From Planctomycetaceae bacterium (GTDB taxonomy: Bacteria > Planctomycetota > UBA1135 > GCA-002686595): a DNA stretch of 53,459 bases. This document shows positions 25,001 to 33,900 of the stretch, piece after piece. The notes under the pieces were generated by a model. It had not been told where the DNA came from and ran no database searches. It was given only the letters and a program-made list of their open reading frames with translations. The DNA is taken from the NCBI GenBank assembly GCA_011525785.1, contig WYBT01000037.1, positions 1 through 53,459 of the forward strand, written 5' to 3'. Numbering within the stretch: position 1 is the stretch's first letter; every line of letters starts with the position of its first letter. The translations under genes were made by a program, and so were the position numbers.

Positions 25001-25089
25001 ACGTGCGCAAGGCCGCGCAGGCGGCGATCGACGCGCTGACCGCGCCGAAGCCCGTCGCCCCGACGCCGGCCGAGCCCAAGCGCGACTGA
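22060..25089 (+). CDS. large exported HEAT-repeat protein
   Basis: 1009 residues. The signal peptide spans about residues 1-32 (basic/polar start, VALLALLGLVWSAAALANAQ). The mature protein is an almost entirely helical solenoid with several recognisable HEAT units, clearest at about 445-540 (SAIVDALLGDSEESVRESAL and RLVPLARDPSVEVRQLL) and at 920-995 (LVPMLADKDATIRAQAARSL, LPALVRLLKDSNGDVRKAA). No enzymatic motif was seen. Such proteins usually serve as scaffolds. The ATG at 22060 has AGGA 7 nt upstream. It follows the response-regulator gene with a direct-repeat element between them, so it is a candidate target of that regulator. It converges with the lipid-repair fusion gene with only 18 nt between stops. 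Confidence 0.8.
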   Translation: MNSSQSAMVMVRVALLALLGLVWSAAALANAQGEAPTSTPTQYVWTGVRGGEQRVKPDELAGYAAQLERDLAKLLVAREVDGPAVDLRGGLRELWVRAALSMEYPRRWEVLAKLAAARAAEFERRGELELARRATDELLVSAAARDELGADKLEFQLVAAGPEFVKAASAAASAPELVALRNRLDAQLRGATRGGRASAQVVRSIEDAVDRALLEDQPALVLELGARAAPVLEALVREDLDTLPSKAALDPLVLLFNVDEARGAAFALEHWHRGRLLWRKRVLRAMGQAAVLTNPGTWLVEVTANDGYSRVPPTLVDTGWRELLGRAVKDEDVGLDSFVEVAKLAAHDALDSPLQMGLIAKIERGGPAAWRAASKLFEAGRGRESLRPVLERVVNRNEPELQVLAAQELSHFPRSAALLREFGSPTAGVRVAIANSLVGSSPRTVYRRHEGSVSPVWLTEGPEAQRPRLEAGDSAIVDALLGDSEESVRESALDAYLRSPAVVVDVDRLVPLARDPSVEVRQLLAYWWRAQPIPAPVLQVLAADQERAVLDSVPRLFGRLVEFGRDGRQLNNADRNSPQPLWCWSDEYLPALVVWLSNASAEKLGLSSDVLAAACRTPEGVRSLLRVALELRPAAALSAAVGLAQYPERTAWSVLTPDDAIALLRACWESQSDLPYRLVEALPQQHREALRSVLFDRSAPALLRALCAHASASSADAQWRAAVIEVFAGPDGADAVSPLGQRTPLPVDERDALLHQVLTVSGAEDEAAARLFMRLVEKHDMSELLALAVLERIASTGSQQWYGAGRMALARIEPTEAKPFTELFERVYPHNLSTDVLSKVARAHLDAHLPFLERVLLGDPPSGGPDTVNNRIAAANALASYLDERAAAILLKGLAATTNKEVRDACFAALESIRRYEDERERWATRKTSRAAREAAIAELVPMLADKDATIRAQAARSLGALEAVEHLPALVRLLKDSNGDVRKAAQAAIDALTAPKPVAPTPAEPKRD

Positions 25090-25107
25090 ACGCGCGACGA
25101 CGCTCTT

Positions 25108-28100
25108 TTAGCGCGCCGCCAGCTTCTCGCTCGCGATCTGTTTGGCGGCGCGCAGGTCCGACTTGCCCGTGCCGAGCACGGGCAGTGCATCGACCTTCAC
25201 GAAGGCGTCGGCGCGCGGCAGGAACAGGTTCGGCAGCCCAGAGCTCGAGAGCTTGTCGACGAGCGACGGCACAGCGTCGAGCGCCATCGTCGTGAGCACG
25301 GCGAGGCGTTCGCCCTTCTTCTCGTCGGGCAGCGCGGTGACGAGGAACGTCGGCACGGACACGCCGGCTGCTTTGTGCAGCTCCTCTTCGACGCGCCCGT
25401 GCGGCACCATCTCGCCGCCGATCTTCGAGAAGCGCGACAGGCGGTCGGTGATCTTGAGGAAGCTGTCGTCGTCGAGCAGCGCGATGTCGCCCGTGACGTA
25501 CCAGCCGTCGCGCAGCGCCTTCTCGGTCAACTCGGGCCGCCCGAGGTAGCCCTTCATCACGTTGGGGCCGCGGACGAGCAACATGCCCGGCGTGTTCGGC
25601 GGCAGATCTTCGAACGTGTCGGGGTCGACGACGCGGCACACGACGCCGGGCAGCGGTTGGCCGACGAAACCGCGCCGCCAACCCGGTTGGTAGAAGCCCG
25701 CGGCGCGGAAGTCGAGCTGGCTCGCGGCGATCACCGGCGCGCACTCGGTTGCGCCGTAGCCTTCGAGCGGGCGGATGCCGAACTGGTCCTCGAACGCGTT
25801 GGCAAGCCGCTCGGAGAGCTTCTCCGCGCCCGCGAGCACGAGCCGCAAGGAACCGAACTGCGCCGGCGCGATGCGTCGCAGGTAGATCGAGAGCAGCGTC
25901 GGCGTCGCGAGCAGGAACGAGACCTGGTGGCGTTCGACCAGCTCGCCGATCGCGGGCGCGTCGATGGGGCTGGGGTGGAACACCGCGCCCAGGCCGCTGG
26001 TCGCGGGGAACCAGATCGTCGCGGTGAAGCCGAACGAGTGGAAGAACGGCAGGATGCCGAGCACCTTCTCGCGCGGGCCGACGTGGAAGATCTGGTCGAG
26101 CGCGGCGCAGTTCGAGGCGATGTTGGCGTGGCTGAGCATCACGCCCTTGGGTTCGCCGGTCGAACCGCTGGAGAAGATCACGGTCACGACGTCGTCGGCG
26201 CTCGGCGCGCGTTCGGCGCCGCAGTAGCTCTCGATCCAGCGCGCAGGTGCGAACAACGCCAGCGCCAGCGCCGCGAGTCGATCGCTGGCGCTCACCTGCG
26301 CCGCGATTTCGTCGAGCCAGATCGGCTCGAGGCCCTCGGGCAGTGCGAGCTTGGCTTTCTCGAGGAACACGCGGCTCGTGACGACGGTGCGCAGTCCCGC
26401 TTGCTTCGCGGCGGAGCTCATGCCGGCGGCGCCGGCCGTGTAGTTCAAGTTCACCGTCGTGCGGCCCGCGAACGACGCGGCCAGGTTCGCCAGCGCGCCG
26501 CCGACCGAGGGCGGCAAGAGCAGCCCGACGTGCTGCTGGCCGCTCCAACGCTCGCTCAGCTTGCGCGCGAGCGCGATCGAGCCCGCCAGCGCCTGGATGC
26601 GGGACACGCGCGGCTTGTTCGCGTCGGCGAACAGCATGCGCAGCGGCGCCGAACGCGCGCGTCGAACGAACGTGCGGTGCAGCGCGCGCGTGCGCTCGAA
26701 GCGCTCGCACCACGCTTGCTGGCCGAGCGCCTGCACTGCGCGGCGGACTTGGTGCAACGGCGTTCCGGGCGCGATCGGTGCGCCGAACGACACGCTCACG
26801 GGATAGGGGAGCTTGCTCGGCAGCTTCCAGCCGAAGCGGCCGCCTTGGAAGCTGAAGATCGAGCCCCACACGCCCTCGAGGTAGACCGGGATGATCGGGG
26901 CGCTGCGGCCCTTCACGATGCGCTCGAGCCCGCGGCGGAACGGCAAGAGCATGCCGGTGCGCGTGATCTGGCCCTCCGCGAAGATGCACACGATGTGGCC
27001 CGCGTCGAGGTGCTCGCCCGCGGCGCGCAGCGCGCGCAGGATCACGCGCGGACCGCCGGTCGACGAGATCGGGATCGCGTTGAGCCAGCGCAGCACGCTC
27101 CCGACGATCGGCTTGTCGAAGAACGGCGCGTCGACCAGGAAGCGGATCTGGCGGTCCGTGCTGCCGAGCAGGAACAGTCCGTCGGCGAACGAGACGTGGT
27201 TGGGCACGAGCAACGCGCCGCCTTGCGCCGGGAGATGCTCGAGGCCGCGCACGCGCAGGCGGTAGACCGTGCTCGAGATCGCGACGATCGCAAGGCGCAC
27301 GAGCGCTTGCGGCGCCAGCCACGTCGCCCACGCGGCGCCGAGCGCGATCACGAGCGCGCAGAGCTGGAAGATGCGCGCGGTCGACAGGCCGTTCTGCGCG
27401 AGCCAGCCGCAGCCGAGCGCGCCCGCGAGCGAGCCCGCGAACACGAAGACGTTCGACGTGGCGATCACCGCTCCGCGGCGGTCTTCCGGCGCACGCCACT
27501 GGATCAACGCGTTGAGCGGAACGATCAAGAGGCCGCCGGACAGACCGATGGCCGCCAACCAGGCCAGCGTGCCGGCGAACTGCGGATGATCGAAGGCGAA
27601 GCCCGCGACGAGCAGCGCCATCGCGCTCGCGCCGAGCGGCAACAGGCCGATCTCGACCTTGGAGCGCGAGAGGCGCGCGGCCAGCAGGCACCCCAGGCCG
27701 ATGCCGATCGACATCACCGCGAGCGGCACGCCCACGCGGCTCTCGGCCAGCGTCAGATCGAGCTTGGCGTAGGCCAGCACGTTCTGCCCGAGCACGCTCG
27801 CGAGGGTCCAGAGCAGCGTCGAGCCCGCCACGGCGAGCAGCAGCACGCGGTCAGCGCGAATCGCTCGCGCCGCGCCGCGGAGCGCTTCACTCCAACGCGT
27901 CTGCCCGCCGCTCGCAGCGACGGGCGGCATCCCCTGGGCGATGAACGCGCCGACGATCGACAGCGCCGCGAGCGCCGCCGGCGCGATCCAGGTGCTCTCG
28001 CCGACCGCTTCGATCAACACGCCGCCGCCGGCGATGCCCGCGACGATCGCGACGAGCGTCGTGAGCTCGAGCCAGGCGTTGGCCTGCGACAGGCGCGCGT

Positions 28101-28512
28101 GCTCGACGATCTGCGGGACGATGCCGTACTTGGCGGGTGAGAACAGCGAAGCCGTCGCCCCGAGCGCGCCGACAGTCCACAGGAGTTCGCTGCCCCCGCG
28201 CGGCGCGCGGGCGAGCAGCGCGCTCGCCGCGATCAGTACGCCGACTTCGATCCAGCGCGTGGCGACGATCACGTTGCGCTTGCTGAAGCGGTCGACCACG
28301 GCGACGGCCGGCAGGGCGCCGAGTGCGAGCGGCGCGCCGAACACAACCGTGAGCAGCGTCAAGACGGCCTGCATGCGGGCGGGCGCGTCGACGCCGCTGA
28401 TCTCGCGCTGCAGGAGCAGCGTCACGGCCAGCTTCCAGGCGTAGTCGACGAAACTGGCGATCGACTGAGCGGCGAGCAGGCGCCCCAGTGAATGGCGGTG
28501 GTGCGGGTTCAC
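25108..28512 (-). CDS. aas: fused lysophospholipid transporter / acyltransferase / acyl-ACP ligase (Aas-like)
   Basis: 1134 residues in three parts. Residues 1-400 are a 12-helix MFS transporter like LplT. Residues 410-600 are a PlsC-type acyltransferase with NHVSFAD (438-444) and FAEGQITRTG (511-520). Residues 630-1134 are an AMP-forming acyl ligase with SSGSTGEPKG (781-790), GYGATE (918-923), WYVTGDI (1004-1010) and a C-terminal GTGKSDL whose Lys1117 is the expected catalytic lysine. Together these import lyso-phospholipids and re-acylate them with free fatty acids. In E. coli LplT and Aas are separate proteins; the fused form is known in other bacteria. The GTG at 28512 was preferred because the first helix follows at once; an in-frame ATG at 28683 would add 57 residues that do not resemble the family. 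Confidence 0.88.
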   Translation of the reverse strand: MNPHHRHSLGRLLAAQSIASFVDYAWKLAVTLLLQREISGVDAPARMQAVLTLLTVVFGAPLALGALPAVAVVDRFSKRNVIVATRWIEVGVLIAASALLARAPRGGSELLWTVGALGATASLFSPAKYGIVPQIVEHARLSQANAWLELTTLVAIVAGIAGGGVLIEAVGESTWIAPAALAALSIVGAFIAQGMPPVAASGGQTRWSEALRGAARAIRADRVLLLAVAGSTLLWTLASVLGQNVLAYAKLDLTLAESRVGVPLAVMSIGIGLGCLLAARLSRSKVEIGLLPLGASAMALLVAGFAFDHPQFAGTLAWLAAIGLSGGLLIVPLNALIQWRAPEDRRGAVIATSNVFVFAGSLAGALGCGWLAQNGLSTARIFQLCALVIALGAAWATWLAPQALVRLAIVAISSTVYRLRVRGLEHLPAQGGALLVPNHVSFADGLFLLGSTDRQIRFLVDAPFFDKPIVGSVLRWLNAIPISSTGGPRVILRALRAAGEHLDAGHIVCIFAEGQITRTGMLLPFRRGLERIVKGRSAPIIPVYLEGVWGSIFSFQGGRFGWKLPSKLPYPVSVSFGAPIAPGTPLHQVRRAVQALGQQAWCERFERTRALHRTFVRRARSAPLRMLFADANKPRVSRIQALAGSIALARKLSERWSGQQHVGLLLPPSVGGALANLAASFAGRTTVNLNYTAGAAGMSSAAKQAGLRTVVTSRVFLEKAKLALPEGLEPIWLDEIAAQVSASDRLAALALALFAPARWIESYCGAERAPSADDVVTVIFSSGSTGEPKGVMLSHANIASNCAALDQIFHVGPREKVLGILPFFHSFGFTATIWFPATSGLGAVFHPSPIDAPAIGELVERHQVSFLLATPTLLSIYLRRIAPAQFGSLRLVLAGAEKLSERLANAFEDQFGIRPLEGYGATECAPVIAASQLDFRAAGFYQPGWRRGFVGQPLPGVVCRVVDPDTFEDLPPNTPGMLLVRGPNVMKGYLGRPELTEKALRDGWYVTGDIALLDDDSFLKITDRLSRFSKIGGEMVPHGRVEEELHKAAGVSVPTFLVTALPDEKKGERLAVLTTMALDAVPSLVDKLSSSGLPNLFLPRADAFVKVDALPVLGTGKSDLRAAKQIASEKLAAR

Positions 28513-28677
28513 GACGGAAGTATCGATCTCGCTCGGCGAGCGAGTCGCGCGCTCCTGCTTATCGACGCGTTCTGCGCCGGGCTTTGGGGCCCGGCCGGGG
28601 CCGGTTCGCGCGTAGTGGGGCCGCAGCGGGCGGATAGACTGTGCGTGAGCGGAAAGTTCGCAGTCGCTGGAGAGCAC

Positions 28678-29787
28678 GTGCACGAAGACAAGCAGCCGTC
28701 GGAGGAGTGGCGCGCCGCGCCCGACGAGCCTGCGACGCCGCAGGGCGATGGGCTCACGCGCGCCTCACCGGCGCGGCCCCTGGGGCCGGCTGAGCTGCGC
28801 ACCGCGAGCTGCGATCTGCTGGGCCGCCCGCCGCTGCGGGCGGAGCGCGAGGCGTGGCTGGGCAAGGCGCGCCACGAGCTGCTCGAAGCCTGGGTCGGCG
28901 GACTGGAGTTCTGGCAGAACTGGCTCGAGGAGCAGCTCTACTACTTCTTCTTGATCGACAACTTCCGGCCCGAGAGCGAGGGCGTGCTCGCGCTGCCGGC
29001 GGAGCTCGCCGCCGGGCGTCTGGACGTGCGCGAGGCGACGCAGCGCATCGCGCTCTCGCCGAGCTTCGATCAACGCAACCCGGGCGCGGACACGTTCGTC
29101 ACGGTGGTGATGGAGCAGCTCGCTGGGATGACCGTGCAGAAGAACGTCCGCGAGCTCGAGATCGGCAAGTCGATCTACGACGGCGCGAACGGCGTGTTCC
29201 TCGGTCGACCCGGAAAGCGGCAGGCCGACATCATCGAGATCGCCGTGCGCCACCGCGCGTTCGCGCAGACCTTCGTCGCTCGCGAGTACGCGCGCTTCTT
29301 CGGCGCGCCGCCGCAGGCCAAGGCGCTCGCCGCTTGGGTCCAACGAATGCACGCCGCGCCTGCGGAGTACGCGGCGCTCGTGCGCGAGTGGCTGCTCTCG
29401 CCCGAGTGGGAGGCGCGCGTGCGCGCGAGGCTGCCGATGAGCAACCGCCTGTTCGCGCGCGCGCTGTACGTCGACCTGCTCGACCGACTGCCCGACGCCG
29501 AAGAAGCGCGACGCATGCGCTCGGCGCTGGACGGGATGAGCGACTCCGGCCCGCTGCGCTCGGTGCTGGCGCGCATCCTGATCGATTCAGGAAGCGTGAA
29601 CTTGCCCGACAAACGCGCGATCGCCGACCCGCGGCGCTGGATCTGGGAGCAGTTCCGCGTCCTGCTCGGTCGCGACGCGAGCGAGGACGAGCTGAACGCC
29701 TTCGTCGAAGCGTTCGCCGCGCCGGAATGCCGGCCAGCCACCGTGCTGTATGCGCTGCTCACGCACCCGCAGTACCAGAGCTATTGA
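28678..29787 (+). CDS. PSD1-like planctomycete protein of unknown function
   Basis: 369 residues from the GTG at 28678 (GGAG 5 nt upstream); a GTG at 28645 or ATG at 28492 would extend it. No signal peptide is evident from the chosen start. Regions such as LRTASCDLLGRPP and, near the end, WIWEQFRVLLGRDASEDELNAF followed by ATVLYALLTHPQYQ resemble the repeated units of planctomycete DUF1549/DUF1553 (PSCyt2/PSD1) proteins, where L-x-R-x-P units recur. The placement just ahead of a DUF1501-like gene, the usual PSD1 partner, supports this. Compared with those families (about 700-1000 residues) it is short and lacks a haem-binding domain, which is instead found two genes downstream. Function is not established. 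Confidence 0.65.
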   Translation: MHEDKQPSEEWRAAPDEPATPQGDGLTRASPARPLGPAELRTASCDLLGRPPLRAEREAWLGKARHELLEAWVGGLEFWQNWLEEQLYYFFLIDNFRPESEGVLALPAELAAGRLDVREATQRIALSPSFDQRNPGADTFVTVVMEQLAGMTVQKNVRELEIGKSIYDGANGVFLGRPGKRQADIIEIAVRHRAFAQTFVAREYARFFGAPPQAKALAAWVQRMHAAPAEYAALVREWLLSPEWEARVRARLPMSNRLFARALYVDLLDRLPDAEEARRMRSALDGMSDSGPLRSVLARILIDSGSVNLPDKRAIADPRRWIWEQFRVLLGRDASEDELNAFVEAFAAPECRPATVLYALLTHPQYQSY

Positions 29788-29818
29788 GAGCCCGACTCCA
29801 ACCACGCGCGAGGCCACC

Positions 29819-30952
29819 ATGCTCACACCTTCGATCGATCGACGCAGTTTCCTGGCCGGCGCGGCAGCATCGGCGTTGCTCGCTCCGAAGCTCGTCGCGG
29901 CGGCGCAAGGCAAGAAAACGCAGCGCGTGGTGCTCGTCGCCTTCGCCGGCGGCGTGCGCACGCGCGAGACCTTCGGAACGCCGGGCAACGTTCCGAACCT
30001 GCTCGCGCTCGCGAAGGAAGGCGTGCTCTACAAGCGCGTGAAGTCCTCGAACCTCGGTCACTACGGGGCCTCCTTGTCGCTCTTCACGGGCGTCGCGGAG
30101 CCGCGCGGCATCCGCGAGAACGGCCGCGGCGAGGAGCCGACCGTGTTCGAGTACGTGCGCAAGGGCCTGGGCCTGCCGGCGAGCGAGGTGTGGATCGCGA
30201 CTTCGGGCGGCGCGCAGCAGACCAACTACAGCTACAGCGTGAACTCCGAGTACGGCGCGCGCTTCGGCGCCAACACGGTCGACGGCGACGGGCTGTTCAA
30301 CGCCGAGTTCAAGTCGATCGTGAACTCGCTGGGGCGGCCCAAGCCGCTGGACGAGCGCGAGGCGCAACTGCTTGCGCGCATGAAAGCTGCGGTGGGCGGC
30401 GGCGACGCGCGCAAGGCGCTCAACAGCCCCGAGTCCGCGGCGCAGGTCGAGCGCTTCATCCTGGAGGAGCTGACAGGCGGGACCGCGGACCTGCGCGGAC
30501 CGAACGCAGCCGATGCCAAGGCCATCCGCGTCGCGCGCAATCTGCTCGTGCTGTTCAAGCCGCGGCTGGTCGCGATCGTGCTGCAGAACGCCGACATCGC
30601 GCACACCTCGTTCAACGGCTACGTCGATGTCGTGCGCCAGAACGACGCCGCGCTGGGCGACTTGATGCGCGCGATCCGCGCCGACGCAGAGCTGCGCGAG
30701 TCGACGGCGGTGCTGGTGTGCCCAGAGTTCGGGCGCGACCGCGACCTCAACTCGCGCCGCGGACTCGACCACGGCGACGGCTCGGAAGACCTCGAGTACG
30801 TCTCGGCCGTGGCCTGGGGCCCGGACTTTGCGCGCGATCGCATCGTGGAGGACGACGTGCGAGCCGTGGATCTGTGTCCGACGGTGTGCGAGCTGCTCGG
30901 CGCAGGCGCGCCGCGCGTCAAGGCGAGCCGCCTGCCGCGGCTGTTCGCTTGA
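29819..30952 (+). CDS. TAT-exported DUF1501-like protein (alkaline-phosphatase fold)
   Basis: 377 residues. The N-terminus DRRSFLAGAAASALLAPKLV is a twin-arginine-type signal. The body follows the pattern of DUF1501 and related alkaline-phosphatase-superfamily proteins: a first beta strand VVLVAFAGGVRTRETFG where family enzymes bind metal, NLGHYGASLSLFTG, a central QNADIAHTSFNGY segment that matches the family's H-D/G block, and VCPEFGRDRDLNSRRGLDHGDGSE near the end, with the typical FGR and D-H pair. Such proteins are exported, and a hydrolase activity is suspected but not shown. It lies 31 nt after the PSD1-like gene and 4 nt before the cytochrome gene, so the three are almost certainly one operon. 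Confidence 0.75.
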   Translation: MLTPSIDRRSFLAGAAASALLAPKLVAAAQGKKTQRVVLVAFAGGVRTRETFGTPGNVPNLLALAKEGVLYKRVKSSNLGHYGASLSLFTGVAEPRGIRENGRGEEPTVFEYVRKGLGLPASEVWIATSGGAQQTNYSYSVNSEYGARFGANTVDGDGLFNAEFKSIVNSLGRPKPLDEREAQLLARMKAAVGGGDARKALNSPESAAQVERFILEELTGGTADLRGPNAADAKAIRVARNLLVLFKPRLVAIVLQNADIAHTSFNGYVDVVRQNDAALGDLMRAIRADAELRESTAVLVCPEFGRDRDLNSRRGLDHGDGSEDLEYVSAVAWGPDFARDRIVEDDVRAVDLCPTVCELLGAGAPRVKASRLPRLFA

Positions 30953-30956
30953 TTCC

Positions 30957-33900
30957 ATGCGGCTTGAAGGCTCGACGGGCGTTCGGACGACGCTGCGCGT
31001 GCGTGCAGCGCTGCTCAGCGGGTTCGCGCTGCTGGCAGCGGCGCTGTTCGCCGCTCTGACCGTGCCCGAGTCGGCGCGCGCCGCTGTCGGCGCGTCGGCC
31101 GAGCGCGAGGGCAACGGCTGCGTGTCGTGCCACACCGGCATCGAGGACATGCACCCCGCGGCGGCGCTGAGCTGCGTCGACTGCCACGGCGGCAACGCGA
31201 ACACGAGCAACAAGCTCGAAGCGCACATCAAGCCGCCGCCCGGGCAGGACAAGGACGAGCGCGTCGCCCCGCAGGAAGAGGACCTCGCCTGGCGACGCTT
31301 CCGCAACCCGATGGATCTGCGCGTGGCGCGCCTGGTGTGCGGCGGCTGCCACGAGAGCGAAGTGCGCAACGTGCACACCAGCTTGCACGCCACGACCGCG
31401 GGCCACTTGTCGGACGGGTACTACGAGATGGGGCTGGCGCCGAAGAAGGGCTCGACCTTCTCGGTCTTCAACGTGCCTTCGCACCTGGCGGAGCCGGGCG
31501 ACGTCACCGCGCTCACGCAGGTCCCGCCCTTCCGCGAGAGCGGCCAGCGCAACTCGATCAGCTCGCACTACGGCGACCTCGCGCGCAAGGAGTGCATGCA
31601 GTGCCACCTGTGGTCCGAAGGGCGCGCCGTGCGCGGGCGCGTCGGCTTCGACGGCGACTACCGCGGAGAGGGCTGCGCCGCCTGCCACGTGCCGTACTCG
31701 CGCGACGGCCTCTCGAGCAGCGCCGACAAGAGCGCGCGTCGCACCGAGCCCGGCCATCCGCGCGCGCACGTGATGACGCGCGCGCCGACGACCGACACGT
31801 GCACGAGCTGCCACTACGGCGACGCGTCGATCGGGCTGAATTTCCGCGGGCTTTCGCAGCTTCCGCCCGGCGCTCCCGGCGGCCCGGAGATCCCGGGGAC
31901 GACCGACGCGCTGCTCAACCGGCAGTTCTATCTCGACGATCCGGCGCTGTGTCCGCCCGACGTGCACCACGAGAAGGGCATGCACTGCATCGACTGCCAC
32001 ACGCAGAACGATGTGATGGGGGACGGCAAGTTGTACGGAGCGATGGAGCACGCCGTCGAGATCGCGTGCGTCGACTGCCACGGCACGTTCGAGCGCCCCG
32101 CGACGCTGCGCACGGCGCGCGGTACGCCGCTCGCGCACTTGCGGCGAGACGGCGACAAGGTCGTGCTCAAGAGCAAGGTCGACGGCCGCGAACACCCGGT
32201 CACGCAGGTCGCGCACGTGCTCGACCCCGAGCGCCCCGAGTACAACGCCGAGGCGGCGCGCGCGATGAACAAGTCGCACGGCGCGCTGGAGTGCTACCTG
32301 TGCCACTCGAATTGGAATCCGAACTTCCTCGGCTTCCATTTCGACCGCAACGAGTCGCTCACGCAGCTCGATCTGCTCTCCGGCGCCAAGACCAAGGGGC
32401 GCGTCACGACGCAGGAGAAGGTCTTCGCGACCTGGAAGAGCTTCTACGCCGGGCTCAACGAGGCGGGGCGTTTCGCGCCCTACCTCACGGGCTTTTCGAC
32501 CATGGGCAGCGCGCGCGACGCGCAGGGCGCCGTGCTCGTCGATCAAGGTCTGCCGGTCACGGCCGCGGGCCTGTCGGGCATGACCATGATCCACCACCAG
32601 ATGCACACCGTGCGCGAGAGCGCGCGCGCGTGCGTCGAGTGCCATCGCTCGTCGGCCACTTGGGGGCTGGGCTCGCCCAACTTCCGCCTGGCGCGCCAGC
32701 GCGCCTTCGTCGCCGACCGGCGCGGCATCGAGACCTTTGCGCTGGAGCGCGCGAACCTCGCGGCCTCGACGCCGATCTCCAAGCTGGTCCTGCCGGACGT
32801 GGTGGCGTTGGAGCTCGACTGCGACCCGCTGCAGGGCCGAGCTCGAACGGTGTTCGCCGCCGAGGGGCGTCGCGGGATCCACGTGCTCGACGCAGGCGAC
32901 GACACGGAGCTGCGGCGCGTGCAGTTCGTCGCGACGATCCAGCCGCGCGCGATGAAGCTCGCCGGCAAGCACCTGTTCGTCGCCGACGGCGCCGGCGGGC
33001 TGCGCATCTTCGAGGTGGGCGATGACCGCAAGCTGGTCCAGCGCTCGGTCCTGCCGACCTTCGATGCGCGCGACGTTTTCCTGCAGTGGCCGCACGCCTA
33101 CGTAGCCGACGGCCCGGGCGGTGTGCTGATCGTCGACGTGCGCAACCCGGCGCGGCCCGCGGTCGTCGGCGGCGTGCGGGTCAACACCGACGAACAGCAG
33201 CAGGACGAGGTCGGCTACGTCGCGGCGCTGTTCCAGTACTCGCGGCCGCGCGTCGTCGAGGGCGTGCTCCAGGAGCGGCGCAGCGGCGCGCGCATGCTGC
33301 TCGCAGCTCTCGACGAGCGCGAGGGGCTGCACCTGTTCGACGTGACCGAGCCTTCGGCCCCGCTGCGCCTGTTCCCCGCCGCTGACGGGACTTCGCGCGC
33401 GCGCCGCCCGAAGCTGAGCTGGCGCGGACTGCACCTGGCGAGCCACGTCGATCTGGCCGAGGCGCAGGGCGGCGCGAGTACGCGCGAGACGGACTACGTG
33501 TACGCGCTGGGCGAGTCGGACGCCAATCCCGAGAATCCGGTCTCGAACACGCTGATCTACGACGTGAGCGAGCCGCGCCGCACGCGCATGGTGGGCACGA
33601 TCGAGAGCGGCAGTTCCACGGAGATGCTCGCGCTCGGATCGTTCTACAACACGCCCTTCCTCCAGACGGTCGGACTCGTGCCCGGCGCGCGCGGAGTGAC
33701 GCTGGTGGACGCCACGGTCAGCGCTGCGCCCAAGCAGGCTGGCGCGCTGCCGGCGATTCGCAGCGCGTACGTCGTCGCGCTCGAGCACTTCCCGCTCGAC
33801 AAGATGCTCGACGAGGCCGATCGCCCGCTCAAGGACACCAGTCACGTCGGCTCGCGCTGGCTGCGCTTGTCCGAGATCGAGCGGCTGATGCTCGTGCCTG

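Noticed and set aside
25375..28140. A 921-residue plus-strand frame antisense to the MFS/acyltransferase/ligase gene
   Set aside because: Arg/Glu/Ala-rich shadow; the opposite strand shows three intact enzyme domains.
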